From the NCBI RefSeq assembly GCF_001866055.1, contig NZ_MLQS01000017.1:125500-189499 (forward strand): a stretch of DNA of 64,000 bases, in the 5' to 3' direction. Source of the DNA: Anaerobacillus alkalidiazotrophicus (GTDB lineage: Bacteria > Bacillota > Bacilli > Bacillales_H > Anaerobacillaceae). A program made the translations under genes and the position numbers. The notes beneath the pieces are model-generated. The model had not been told where the DNA came from and ran no database searches. It worked only from the letters and a program-made list of their open reading frames with translations. This document shows, in pieces, positions 51,776-61,085 of this stretch. The stretch's first letter is position 1, and each line of letters starts with the position of its first letter.

Positions 51776-51891
51776 AAATTTCCAACTTGGAAACTGTCTT
51801 GCGCAAGCAGCCTACGAGCTCGGTCACTTTAGTCAAGCAACTGACTTCAGTTACCTCTTGAAATCCTTCGTTGATTAACTTCATGCAGCTT

Positions 51892-51992
51892 TGCTCCTGC
51901 GATTACTCGTCGCACGGAAAACAACTGCTCCTGCGATTACTCGTCGCACGGAAAACAACTGCTCCTGCGATTACTCGTCGCACAAAACACTG
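51892..51992 (+). repeat. Three tandem copies of a 34-bp unit inside R1
   Basis: GCTCCTGCGATTACTCGTCG begins each unit (51893, 51927, 51961); the first two units are identical and the third diverges at its end. A single related unit (CTGCGATTACTCGCCGTACA) lies at 12526. There are no spacers. Confidence 0.8.
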
Positions 51993-52499
51993 CTTCGAGG
52001 AAGCTTACTACGAAGCAGTACTTGAAGACGCAGAAGCACGTAAGAAGCCAAAGAACGGCTTCTGTCAAAGGCCGCCCCAGTGAAGCTACTACTTGAATTA
52101 CTTCGAAGCGGCTTTGCGAAGAGCAAACGGAGTGGCACACGAGCAGCTGCTCGTGACCAAGGCGCTTGCGCTTTTCTTGTCCAAGAGTCTGGGGAGACTT
52201 ATAAAATAAACGATACTCATAACGTGAAAATTAAAAATAATAGGTTTTTGGAAGAAACTTGGCTCCTTACATTGTGACACTAGAAAAATAGGAAAGTTTC
52301 AAGTTCAAATTCTTCTTAATTAAAATTTTCATGAAGGGGCTTTGTTCTTTATTGGTGAATACGGAACAAAAGAGAACGGTTACATTTAGTTTGGTTTCAA
52401 TGAACGTTTAGGGGAGTATTGATGATCCGAAAATATTGTCCGGATGAGTTTCCAATAACGCTATATTTAGATTTAATCAAACTGATTTGAACTTAAGGG

Positions 52500-52605
52500 T
52501 CATAGACCCCCACCTCTAAGCGTAGCGTAGGTGGGAACTTCCATTCAGGTGGAGTTGAGACTCCATCTGAATTTCCGATGTTCTAGCGAAGCTAGAACGA
52601 GTTCT
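52500..52605 (+). other. Three consecutive strong hairpins, origin unknown
   Basis: CCCCCACCT/AGGTGGG, then ATTCAGGTGGAGTT-GA-GACTCCATCTGAAT, then GTTCTAGC-GAA-GCTAGAAC, almost back to back. The first resembles the left hairpin of R2, but the flanks and other stems differ. It could be the end of a decayed transposon or a structured RNA. Confidence 0.55.
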
Positions 52606-53340
52606 CTTGGCGACATATCAACTAGCAGAACAGGACTTGTAGATTAGACAGTCGGTTTCTTACGTACGCCAGTAAGTGATAAATCTGATATTAGCATTTT
52701 GGTAGCTGTAGTTGTGGGTCGTATCTTTTTATGTATTATCCATTGAAACTCTAAAGTATCTTAAGGAATGATAAAAAGTGATGTACCGGTTAAATACGCC
52801 AAAGAGCATTATGGAAATTCGTATGATGAATTAGTAACAAAAAGTTGAAATTAAAGAAGTAAAATCTCAGAATAGCAATAAGGGAGGCGTAATGCTTTCC
52901 CTCATCTTATCGAATAAAGGAAACAAAAACAGAAAGCTGTCCCCACTAGTGGACAGCTATTTTTTTCTAATTTTAAATTTCATTTTGAACAGGATCAACT
53001 ATAACGATGCGTTGTATATATGAACTCAACAACAAACTCCCAAATTATATAAACCTTCAAACATTCATTTCTGCGAAACAAACAGGATGGATGAAGCAAT
53101 TAGATAAGTCAGAAGTTGTAGAAATAAAGTCAAATATTGAAAAAAGTCTCCAATCATTGCTCGAGTAAAAATGAACGTTTATGATGGGAATATAAAGGAT
53201 AGATCATAGAATTAACAGATTTTTTAGGAGAACAAGATGAGAACATCGAAAATGGTGTGAATAAATTAAAGAAAATGGCTTTGTTTTATCGAAGGAAAAT
53301 GAAGGATTCAAGAATTAAGATAGAAAGTGTACTCATTGTA
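52606..53340. pseudogene. Decayed region with short coding remnants
   Basis: Several broken pieces read like protein in changing frames, for example 'VPVKYAKEHYGNSYDELV' (52780-52840) and 'WMKQLDKSEVVEIKSNIEK' (about 53090-53150). I cannot name the parent genes. A good terminator (52928-52967, AAAGCTGTCC/GGACAGCT and a T-run) lies inside. No intact gene of any size is present. Confidence 0.45.
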
Positions 53341-53384
53341 TCGTCACAGTAAAACATTTTTATTTAAGAAAGAGGTGTGCTTCT

Positions 53385-53978
53385 TTGAAGGCAGGGGCAG
53401 TAATATTAGCAGGTGGAAAGTCGAGTCGCATGGGGAAAAATAAAGCCCTTTTACAAATTAATGGAATTACGACTATTGAAAGAACAAAAAATAGTTTGAG
53501 AGAAGTATTTGATGACATTCTTTTAGTTGCTAACGATGCTGAAAAATATCGATTTTTGAATGTCCCAATTACAAAAGATAAAGTAATAGATAAAGGGCCA
53601 CTTGCAGGAATACATGCTGGATTACTTACAGCTAACCATGATACGAACGTTTTTGTAGCTTGCGATATGCCTTTCATTTCTTCAAAGTTAGCAAAATTGT
53701 TAGTAGAGTTAAGTGATGGATATGATGCAGTTGTTCCGGTAATAAACGGTGAACAACATCCTTTGTTCGCTGTCTATAAAAGATCTATTATAAGAGTGAT
53801 AGAAAATTGTTTTGAAACTAAACAATTAAGAATTAAGTCACTGCTCAATCAAGTTAATGTAAAATACGTGACAGAAGATCAATTGAAAAATAAAGAAATT
53901 GATAAACTTGAACAAGTTTTCTATAATATGAATCATCCTTTTGAATATGAAAAAGCAAAGATAATCGCAAAACAATAG
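53385..53978 (+). CDS. mobA: Molybdenum cofactor guanylyltransferase
   Basis: A 197-residue MobA that adds GMP to molybdopterin to make the bis-MGD cofactor used by DMSO-reductase-type enzymes. The signature 'LAGGKSSRMGKNKALL' (GTP binding) is at residue 8, with 'DKGPLAGIHAGL' and 'VACDMPF' following. The TTG start lies six bases after AGAGGTG. It fits the molybdoenzyme suggested at the left edge of the window. Confidence 0.92.
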   Translation: MKAGAVILAGGKSSRMGKNKALLQINGITTIERTKNSLREVFDDILLVANDAEKYRFLNVPITKDKVIDKGPLAGIHAGLLTANHDTNVFVACDMPFISSKLAKLLVELSDGYDAVVPVINGEQHPLFAVYKRSIIRVIENCFETKQLRIKSLLNQVNVKYVTEDQLKNKEIDKLEQVFYNMNHPFEYEKAKIIAKQ

Positions 53979-54012
53979 CAACTCTCATAGGAAAAAGGAA
54001 GGATGGTTAATA

Positions 54013-54765
54013 ATGCAATATTTCACTGTGAAAACAGTAGAGGAAACGTATAAACAAATTAAAGAATTAGTAAAATCAGTTCAGGAAACTGAGGAAATGC
54101 CGTTAGAAAGTTCTCTTCACCGTATAGTAGCTGAAGATGTAGTTTCTACAGGTGGTCAAGGAAATAGAAACAGTCCCAACGAGTGATGCGTTAGGAAGGG
54201 TAACGGCATTACCGGTTTTTGTTAATCTTTCAATGCCTCATTACCATGCATCCGCTATGGACGGTATTGCTGTCCGTGCAGAAGATACATATGTAGCCCA
54301 TGAACAAAGGCCTCTTCTTTTTGTAAAAGCTCTTCTTTTGCAAGGTGTCTCGGTTTATCTTCACTTTACGCTTTATTTCACTTCCACTCAGAAGTAGAAA
54401 TAGAACTTTACAAATCATCTGAGGATATTAAAAAGGCTATTCTTTTTACAGGGAGTCATGATTTATCGATTGACATTATTTCTACTTTATTGAAAAAGAC
54501 TGAAGGAAGCAGGCAAATTAACTCTTCGCATGGTGGGAGTTTAGCACGGGTAATGGCAATAAAAAAAAGGAGAAGCTCATGTAACCGGAATTCATCTTCT
54601 AGATCCTGAAACAGGGACATATAATCTACCGTGCGTGGAAAAATATTTAGCGAAAGAAGAGGTAGTAGTTATTCCATTTTTAAAACGACAGCAAGGTTGA
54701 ATTGTTGCAAAAGGAAACCCACTTCAAATTAAAACTGTAGGAGACATAGTAGAAACATAAAGTAG
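54013..54765 (+). pseudogene. Wrecked moeA-type molybdotransferase gene with PBP domain
   Basis: Three pieces remain. The first (54013-54150) reads 'MQYFTVKTVEETYKQIKEL', ending 'SSLHRIVAEDVVST', a MoeA start. The second (54155-54330, another frame) reads 'VPTSDALGRVTALPVFVN' and 'HYHASAMDGIAVRAEDT', again a MoeA start but one that follows the first, so two moeA-like genes seem fused by a deletion. The third (54440-54760) reads 'ILFTGSHDLSIDIIS' and 'HVTGIHLLDPETGTYNLP', the periplasmic-binding-like domain fused to some MoeA proteins. The catalytic middle is gone; frameshifts and a TGA in 'KRQQG*IVAKGNP' complete the loss. Confidence 0.85.
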
Positions 54766-54819
54766 TACGGTATATGGAGCCTAATTTTTTATAAATTAAA
54801 ATTAGTGAGGAGGATTAAC

Positions 54820-55029
54820 ATGTTAAGCAATATAGGAATTCCGGGGTTAATATTAATCTTAGTGATTGCACTAGTTATTTTTGGACCGAAGAAGCTTCCT
54901 GAAATTGGTAGGGCTATGGGTCAAACACTAAAAGAATTTAAGAAATCAACTAGAGAATTAACGAGTGAATTTGAAGATGACGATAAAAAAAGTAAAACCT
55001 CTGAAAAATTAGAGAATGCAGAGAAGTAA
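54820..55029 (+). CDS. tatA: Twin-arginine translocation protein TatA
   Basis: A 69-residue TatA: '[30 protein letters not shown]' spans the short helix, the FGPKKLP hinge and the start of the amphipathic helix, followed by an acidic tail. It forms the pore for export of folded, often Moco-bearing, enzymes. No tatC follows here. The ATG at 54820 comes after GTGAGGAGG. Confidence 0.94.
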   Translation: MLSNIGIPGLILILVIALVIFGPKKLPEIGRAMGQTLKEFKKSTRELTSEFEDDDKKSKTSEKLENAEK

Positions 55030-55096
55030 GAATCAATAGTTGAAATCGTTTATTTTAATATGTTTTAACTGACAGGATAACTACAAAGATAGTAGA

Positions 55097-55160
55097 GAAA
55101 AAGAGGTTGACTGAAAATCAAATATGGGCTCTTTTGAGATCAACCTCTCCTTTTTCATAT
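55097..55160 (+). terminator. Terminator of tatA
   Basis: AGAGGTTGA ... TCAACCTCT with a long loop containing further pairing (AAATCAAATATGGGCTCTTTTGA), then CCTTTTTC. Confidence 0.65.
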
Positions 55161-55339
55161 ATAAAAAAATATTATAATAAAGAAAATTAAATCTATAAAA
55201 ATAATAAGAAGGAGAGTGTCCTTAGGCTTGCTTTTGGAAACCCTCCTTCGTTTTACTTGAAACGCGATTAGTGAATTAAGCTAGTATAATTAAACTTTTA
55301 GGTACAGGTATTGTGACTGTACTTTGTTAAGTTTGTTCT

Positions 55340-55537
55340 TTATAGTTTCTCAACATTTACTGCTTGTGGTCCACGATTGCCTGTTTCAACCTCAAAGCTT
55401 ACAGATTGTCCTTCTTCTAACGTTTTAAAGCCGTCTCCTTGAATTGCAGAAAAATGAACAAATACATCATCTTGTCCTTCCACTTCAATAAATCCAAAGC
55501 CTTTTTCTGCATTAAACCATTTAACTTTACCTTGCAT
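55340..55537 (-). CDS. Cold-shock protein (CspA/CspB family)
   Basis: A 65-residue OB-fold RNA-binding protein with RNP1 '[10 protein letters not shown]' and RNP2 'DVFVHFSAI'. It melts RNA structure at low temperature and in fast growth. AGGAGG precedes ATG; the region upstream (55538-55990) is long, as usual for csp leaders. Confidence 0.95.
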   Translation of the reverse strand: MQGKVKWFNAEKGFGFIEVEGQDDVFVHFSAIQGDGFKTLEEGQSVSFEVETGNRGPQAVNVEKL

Positions 55538-56014
55538 AAAAAATTTCCTCCTAAATAGTTACCTAAAATTTATTTCCATTTACTTATTCTTTATTTAGTA
55601 AAGAACTTTAACTTGATTTAAATCCAAATAATGAATATTATCATTCATTATTTTGCCACTAAGATACTTTATCTACTTACGTTGTACCGCTCGTAACTTG
55701 ATATAGTTTTATGTGGCATAGTTTTGATAATTGTGACATGTACTCAAGTAAATGGACATTGATAATTTTCCCATATATAAGAAATATATTCATTTTATTT
55801 TATGACATTTATAATTAAACCAACCTTCGCTACGTATCATTCTATGGCGCAACTGGATGTCGTATGACAGATTTAGATTATCCTAAATATATTTTTGATA
55901 ATGGCCTTTATTTGTTTAAGAATAGATTTTTTTATTTCTAAAATAATAAGACAAGGATTATTACTTCATTGAACCCAGTACCATACTTTTAATGTGAAGC
56001 GGGGCGAGGTTATT
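55538..56014. other. Divergent leader/promoter region of the csp gene and MFS gene
   Basis: No gene. A long csp 5' leader is likely on the minus strand. No clear cold-shock motif was found by eye. Confidence 0.4.
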
Positions 56015-57211
56015 ATGGCAGAGAAAAAAACATGGGATCTTGTGTCCTTGGCTTCAATTCCCTTAGTAATGACGTTAGGGAATTCAATGTTGATTCCTGT
56101 CCTTCCAACTATAGAGAAAGAATTACAAATTACTTCTCTACAAGTTAGTTTGATTATTACTGTATATTCAGTCGTTGCTATTGTCTTAATTCCAATTGCA
56201 GGTTATTTATCTGATCAATATGGAAGAAAACGAATCATTATACCGAGTTTAATTATCGCTGCTTTAGGTGGTTTGATTTCTGGGTGGTCTGCATGGCAAT
56301 TGAAAGATGCTTATGGGGCAATCATAGTTGGTAGGCTACTTCAAGGGGTAGGGGCAGCTGGAGCCGCACCTATAGTCATGCCGTTAGTGGGCGATCTTTA
56401 TCAAAATGAAAGTGATGTAAGTAACGGTCTAGGTGTTATTGAAACAGCAAATACATTTGGGAAAGTCTTGAGCCCAATACTAGGGGCAATTCTAGCTGCT
56501 TCAGTGTGGTTTATGCCATTTTTTGCTTTCCCTGTGTTTTGTTTGATTTCAATTTTTATGATGATCTTTCTAGTGAAAACACCTCCGTTATCAATTATCC
56601 CTCCAAAAATAGACGTATTTTTCAGATCATTAAAGTACATTTTTAAAAATGAGGGTCGTTGGTTATATGCAGTCTTTGCGATAGGCTGTATCTGTATGTT
56701 TGTTCTTTTTGGTGTTTTATTTTACCTATCAACAATGTTAGAAGAACAGCACAACATTGAAGGAATTAAAAAAGGGATCATCCTTGCGATCCCGCTAGCT
56801 GCTCTCTGTTTTTCTTCTTATATTACAGGGAAAGGTATCGGTAAGGAAAAACAACGTATGAAGGTAGTTACTACTGTTGGTTTACTAATTCTAACAATTG
56901 CAAATTTTTCCGTTGCTTTTACAAAAGATATTTATGTATTACTAACGGCGATGTTTGCTTCTGGCTTAGGAATTGGATTTGCCTTGCCAAGTTTAGATGC
57001 TCTGGTTACAGAAGGAATAGAAAAGGGAGAAAGAGGTACAATTACGTCTGTTTATAGTAGTATGCGATTTGTTGGTGTAGCATTAGGCCCACCTATTGTA
57101 GCTATTATTATGAAGGTTTCTCATTTTATTTTATTTGTTATTATTACATTCATTAGCTTAATAGCCGTTTTAATATCAATAATTTTTATTAAACCATCAG
57201 AGGATGATTAA
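56015..57211 (+). CDS. MFS drug efflux-type transporter
   Basis: A 398-residue, twelve-helix major facilitator. 'GYLSDQYGRKRIIIPSLI' (motif A between helices 2 and 3) and 'GRLLQGVGAAGAAPIVMPLV' (motif C-like in helix 5) place it with proton-driven exporters. The ATG at 56015 follows GGCGAGG; an earlier in-frame ATG (55994) is less well placed. The substrate is unknown. Confidence 0.88.
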   Translation: MAEKKTWDLVSLASIPLVMTLGNSMLIPVLPTIEKELQITSLQVSLIITVYSVVAIVLIPIAGYLSDQYGRKRIIIPSLIIAALGGLISGWSAWQLKDAYGAIIVGRLLQGVGAAGAAPIVMPLVGDLYQNESDVSNGLGVIETANTFGKVLSPILGAILAASVWFMPFFAFPVFCLISIFMMIFLVKTPPLSIIPPKIDVFFRSLKYIFKNEGRWLYAVFAIGCICMFVLFGVLFYLSTMLEEQHNIEGIKKGIILAIPLAALCFSSYITGKGIGKEKQRMKVVTTVGLLILTIANFSVAFTKDIYVLLTAMFASGLGIGFALPSLDALVTEGIEKGERGTITSVYSSMRFVGVALGPPIVAIIMKVSHFILFVIITFISLIAVLISIIFIKPSEDD

Positions 57212-57303
57212 AATGAGATACATAACTTCTAAAATAGGGAAGCCGATTAGATATGCATTTTTCTTTTAACTGTGTATAATAAAGGAAAATTAGGGAGATT
57301 GGA

Positions 57304-57807
57304 GTGTCATTAGAAACGTTGCTTAATCAAACATTTTCATTTGTCGACTATTACAAAAATACAGTAGAACTTTCATTTGTACCTAATGCATTCTCTAAAA
57401 ATCCAAAGCACGTTTGGATTATTTGTCAATTTAACAATAAATGGCTTCTAACTTGTCATGAAGAACGAGGATTTGAATTTCCAGGTGGGAAAGTAGAGGA
57501 AGGGGAAACTGCAGATCAAGCTGCTGTTCGTGAAGTTTACGAAGAAACAGGTGGAATTATAAAAAAAATACTCAAATTAGGTCAATATAAAGTTACAGCT
57601 AAACATGAAATAGTCATTAAAGATGTTTACTATGCACAAATTGACCGTTTAGAAAAAAGAGAGCATTACTTTGAAACTAAGGGTCCTACTTTATTTAACG
57701 ACCTTCCTGAGAATATTCGAGAAAATAAACAATTTAGCTTTTTAATGAAAGACGGTGTTCTCACCCATTGTTTAGATATAATAAAAAAGAAAGAACTTAG
57801 TTTTTAA
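57304..57807 (+). CDS. ytkD: Nudix hydrolase YtkD (RNA deprotection type)
   Basis: A 167-residue Nudix enzyme with an intact box 'GGKVEEGETADQAAVREVYEETGG'-type arrangement (GX5EX7REVYEETGG, residues 63-86). YtkD removes pyrophosphate from 5'-triphosphate RNA ends and also hydrolyses oxidised dGTP. Its place before ytlDCA and pckA is as in B. subtilis. The start is GTG at 57304; the ribosome site (GGGAG) is modest. Confidence 0.88.
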   Translation: MSLETLLNQTFSFVDYYKNTVELSFVPNAFSKNPKHVWIICQFNNKWLLTCHEERGFEFPGGKVEEGETADQAAVREVYEETGGIIKKILKLGQYKVTAKHEIVIKDVYYAQIDRLEKREHYFETKGPTLFNDLPENIRENKQFSFLMKDGVLTHCLDIIKKKELSF

Positions 57808-57814
57808 CTGAGTG

Positions 57815-57923
57815 AATTTCATCTTAACTTAAATGGAGCTACTTAATTCTAAATGTTATTGGAAACGGTCTTTATCCAATAACATTTAGTATCAGAGTAG
57901 CAAAAATAAACAATTATGAAATT
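57815..57923 (+). repeat. R4 element
   Basis: Outer ends AATTTCATCTTAA/AATTATGAAATT, inner stem CTAAATGTTATT/AATAACATTTAG with a compensating change in both arms, and loop GGAAACGGTCTTTATCC. It sits just after the ytkD stop. Confidence 0.75.
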
Positions 57924-57984
57924 CATTAAACTATGTAGCTTCTTACCGTGGAGAATTATATTGGGAAAAAATTATAATGACACC

Positions 57985-58102
57985 AAATCTGTTATTTTGA
58001 TAAATGTCTAAATAATTGATGTTTTCCGACAGAGCATCCGCTATTTAGTCTTGAGATAGCTATTTTTTATGGGTTTGATTAAATAGTGATCTTGTGTCTG
58101 CG
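57985..58102 (+). repeat. R3-related fragment
   Basis: CCGACAGAGCATCCGCTATTTAGTCTTGAGA ... TTAAATAGTGATCTTGTGTC; related (inverted) to 21440-21500. Confidence 0.45.
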
Positions 58103-58107
58103 AAAGT

Positions 58108-58135
58108 ATAAAAACGCACAAATGTGCGTTTTTAT
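58108..58135. terminator. Terminator between ytkD and ytlD
   Basis: AAAAACGCACA-AA-TGTGCGTTTTTA; symmetric, so usable from both sides. Confidence 0.85.
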
Positions 58136-58175
58136 GCTAATATGGTCTCGTGACCTAAGGGTTTGCATCTTCTAT

Positions 58176-58982
58176 TTATCGCTGAAGTTGTTTCATTAAT
58201 TTTCGTTCTAATAACTCAACACCTTGATACATAACTGTTGCGAGTATTGCTATAACTAACAAGCTTAGTATGACTAAATTGAAGTTGAATACTTGGAAAC
58301 CGTAAATTATCATATAACCTAATCCTTTTTTAGAGACAAGAAATTCTCCTACAATGACACCGACCCAAGAAAGTCCCACATTTACTTTTAATGTTGAGAC
58401 TATTGTTGGTAACGTAGCTGGTAAAATGACAGATTGAAACGATTGAGATTTAGTTGCTCCAAAGGTCTGCACAACTTTTAAATAGTTCTCATCTACATTT
58501 TTAAATCCATTATAAACGACTAGGGTCGTAATAATAACCGAAATTAAAGCACCCATAGCAATAATCGAAGAATACCCTGGCCCAAGACCAACAATTAAAA
58601 TAGGGCCAAGAGCAATTTTAGGCATAGAGTTTAATACTACAAGGTAGGGGTCAAGAACGCGCGAAACAAACGGAGACCACCATAATATCGCGGCTAACAT
58701 AGTTCCTATAAATGTTCCAAGAATAAAACCTGCAATCGTTTCGAGTAAAGTCACAGATAAATGAGTAAATAAAGAACCATCTATTATTTTCTCAATGAAA
58801 AGTTTCCAAACCCGTGAAGGCATACTAAATAATAAAGGATCTATCCACCGTAGCCTGGAAGCAGTTTCCCAAATAGCAAAAAATGAGACTAAAATGCTTA
58901 ATTGAACAACCTTTATTTTAATTTTTTCAATACGTTTATTTTGCTTATATTCTTCATGGAGTTTAGATACTGAATTACTCAA
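58176..58982 (-). CDS. ytlD: ABC transporter permease (SsuC/TauC type)
   Basis: A 268-residue permease with about six helices and the EAA-type loop '[25 protein letters not shown]' region before the fifth helix. It belongs to the nitrate/sulfonate/taurine family. It is the last gene of the operon; its start overlaps the ATPase gene by eight bases. Confidence 0.88.
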   Translation of the reverse strand: MSNSVSKLHEEYKQNKRIEKIKIKVVQLSILVSFFAIWETASRLRWIDPLLFSMPSRVWKLFIEKIIDGSLFTHLSVTLLETIAGFILGTFIGTMLAAILWWSPFVSRVLDPYLVVLNSMPKIALGPILIVGLGPGYSSIIAMGALISVIITTLVVYNGFKNVDENYLKVVQTFGATKSQSFQSVILPATLPTIVSTLKVNVGLSWVGVIVGEFLVSKKGLGYMIIYGFQVFNFNLVILSLLVIAILATVMYQGVELLERKLMKQLQR

Positions 58983-59739
58983 GGCTCTCCAACTCCTTCC
59001 ATATTAGTTGAAAGAGCTCATTAAATCTTGGATGATTTCTTGCTTGGAATGGCATTAAAACTCTTAGCTCTTGAGGGATTTCAAATATTTGATAAATAGT
59101 CCCAGGGCGTGCTGATAATAGTACAATCCGATCTGACATGGCAATTGCTTCCCCAATGTCATGGGTAACTAATATTGCTGTTTTTTTCTGCTCTTTAATA
59201 GTATGAGAAACGAGATCTTCAAGCTTTAGTTTTGTCTGATAATCTAGTGCTGAAAAAGGTTCATCTAATAAAAGAAGAGTTGGTTGTGTTGCAAGCATAC
59301 GAACTAAAGCAACACGTTGTCTCATCCCCCCAGATAATTGACTAGGGAAATCATTTTTTTTATCTATTAACCTCATTTTATCTAGTAACGACAATGCGTG
59401 TTCCTTTGTATCTTGCGTAAGTTTTTTCATAGTTTTTAAACCGATTGTAATATTTTGCTCGATTGTTAACCAAGGAAATAAATAGTCTTGCTGAAGCATA
59501 TAACCAGTTTTTGGTGATGGACGCAAGATTTGCTGCCCCTCAATAATAATCTCTCCATTTGTCGGTTGAATGAGGCCTGCAATTAAAGATAATAATGTTG
59601 TCTTGCCACAGCCACTTGGACCGATGATAGAAATAAATTCCCCATTATCAATAGAGAGTGTAATATCTTTGAGGGCGGTTGTTGCGGTTTCTTGTGAAAA
59701 AAAAGTTTTATCTACATTGTTAATATTTACAATAGACAC
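58975..59739 (-). CDS. ytlC: ABC transporter ATP-binding protein (SsuB/TauB type)
   Basis: A 254-residue ATPase with Walker A '[11 protein letters not shown]' near residue 41, Q-loop '[10 protein letters not shown]', signature '[11 protein letters not shown]', Walker B '[12 protein letters not shown]' and His in 'LVTHDIGEA'. It powers the YtlD permease. Ribosome site GGGAGG on the minus strand. Confidence 0.92.
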   Translation of the reverse strand: MSIVNINNVDKTFFSQETATTALKDITLSIDNGEFISIIGPSGCGKTTLLSLIAGLIQPTNGEIIIEGQQILRPSPKTGYMLQQDYLFPWLTIEQNITIGLKTMKKLTQDTKEHALSLLDKMRLIDKKNDFPSQLSGGMRQRVALVRMLATQPTLLLLDEPFSALDYQTKLKLEDLVSHTIKEQKKTAILVTHDIGEAIAMSDRIVLLSARPGTIYQIFEIPQELRVLMPFQARNHPRFNELFQLIWKELESLE

Positions 59740-59830
59740 AGCAAAACCTCCCTTTTTGTGTACATTTACTATGAATTGAATCGCAAAGGGTCATTAAGTC
59801 GACTCTTGCAATACTCTTACCTCTACAAAG

Positions 59831-60826
59831 CTATTCCATTACCTTATCAGCAAATTTTGTATTTACTAATTTTTCATATTCAACTTTCATTGGTAGCTCC
59901 CCAGCTTGATCCATGATTTGTTGTAGATTCTCCCAAGCTTCTTCTTTAATTCTAGGTGTTGTTGCGTAAGAGCCTTGAGATTTATAGTTATGAACCACGT
60001 TTTCAATTATTTCTATATCAGTATCGCTGAAAAATGGTTGAATTGACCTCGCTATTTCTTCATTTGAGCTTGACTCTACCCATTGTTGTGCTTTATATAA
60101 TGCTCTTGTAAATCGTTCAATAACATCACGATTGTTTTTAATAAAACTTTCCTTTGCCATAAAACCAGTGTAAGGTACTGTACCAGATTCTATTCCAAAT
60201 GAGGCCACTATGTGACCAATCCCATCTAGTTCAAATTGTGTAGCTGTTGGTTCAAATAATTGAACATAGTCTCCAGTTCCGGAAGCAAAGGCGCTAGGGA
60301 TATTACCGAAGTCGATGTTTTGGATTAAATTTAAGTCTCTATGAGGGTCGATTCCGTGTTTTCTTAAAACGTGTTCCCCAACCATTTGAGGCATTCCACC
60401 AATGCGTTGACCGAGAAATGTACTGCCTTTTAACATTTCCCAGTCAAAGTTACTAATTTTTTCTCTAGAGACAAGGAATGTTCCATCTTGCTGAGTAAGT
60501 GCAGCAAAGTTAATTGCAGGATCATTCGCTTCTTGAGCATAGACATAAATAGAAGTCTCTGCTCCGACTAGTGCGATGTCCGCACCTCCCGCAAGAAGTG
60601 TTGTCATTGTATTATCGCCACCCCAAGTAGTTGTTAAGTCTACTTTAATCCCTTCTTCCTCAAAAAAACCTTCAGAAATAGCTACATATTGTGGAGCGTA
60701 AAAAATTGAACGTGTCACCTCTGCTAAGCGAACGGTATCTGTATCATCATCGGATGAACACCCTACAAAAAATAACATTGAAACAGCGGTCAAAAGTATT
60801 AAGAAAATTTTACTACTACCTTTCAT
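59831..60826 (-). CDS. ytlA: ABC transporter substrate-binding lipoprotein (NMT1/SsuA type)
   Basis: A 331-residue exported lipoprotein: signal 'IFLILLTAVSMLFFVGC' with lipobox FVGC, then 'RSIFYAPQYVAISEGFFEEE', the usual start of NMT1/SsuA binding proteins, and 'LLAGGADIALVGAETSI'. Family members bind aliphatic sulfonates, nitrate or thiamine precursors; which one is not clear. It is the first gene of the ytlA-C-D set, separated from ytlC by 91 bases. Ribosome site AGGAGG. Confidence 0.9.
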   Translation of the reverse strand: MKGSSKIFLILLTAVSMLFFVGCSSDDDTDTVRLAEVTRSIFYAPQYVAISEGFFEEEGIKVDLTTTWGGDNTMTTLLAGGADIALVGAETSIYVYAQEANDPAINFAALTQQDGTFLVSREKISNFDWEMLKGSTFLGQRIGGMPQMVGEHVLRKHGIDPHRDLNLIQNIDFGNIPSAFASGTGDYVQLFEPTATQFELDGIGHIVASFGIESGTVPYTGFMAKESFIKNNRDVIERFTRALYKAQQWVESSSNEEIARSIQPFFSDTDIEIIENVVHNYKSQGSYATTPRIKEEAWENLQQIMDQAGELPMKVEYEKLVNTKFADKVME

Positions 60827-61047
60827 TATTAATTCCTCCTGAAAAACGTATTTATTTTATGTGATACTATATGTTAATCCGCCCAGAAGTGTGTGTAGAG
60901 CAATAGAAAAAGTGACTATTTCGTTAGTACTAGAGTAAATTTCAAAATGACCAAAATCAATCCGCATAATCTAGTTATAAACGGTTTAACGTAACTTAAA
61001 AATAGAAAATTAGTGGTGAGAATAATTATGAAACTTTCTAAAATAAA

Positions 61048-61078
61048 AAAACACGCTAGAAAAATTATAGCGTGTTAG
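61048..61078 (-). terminator. Terminator of pckA
   Basis: On the minus strand AACACGCTA-TAATTTTTC-TAGCGTGTT is followed by TTTTTTATTTT. Confidence 0.9.
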
Positions 61079-61085
61079 GAAAATA

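Larger units (their letters stand above)
51680..52182 (+). repeat. R1 dispersed repeat, longest copy, carrying an R2 insertion
   Basis: It starts ATAATCAGAATTTAT, is broken by R2 at 51690-51775, resumes AAATTTCCAACTTGGAAACTG, holds a 34-bp tandem array, and ends CTCGTGACCAAGGCGCTTGCG. Frames within it on either strand are not genes. Confidence 0.8.

Noticed and set aside
51892..51992. CRISPR array
   Set aside because: Units are directly adjacent, without unique spacers, and no cas gene is near.
51871..52280. Several overlapping frames on both strands
   Set aside because: All fall in R1 and its 34-bp tandem array; no ribosome sites, and frames change between repeat copies.
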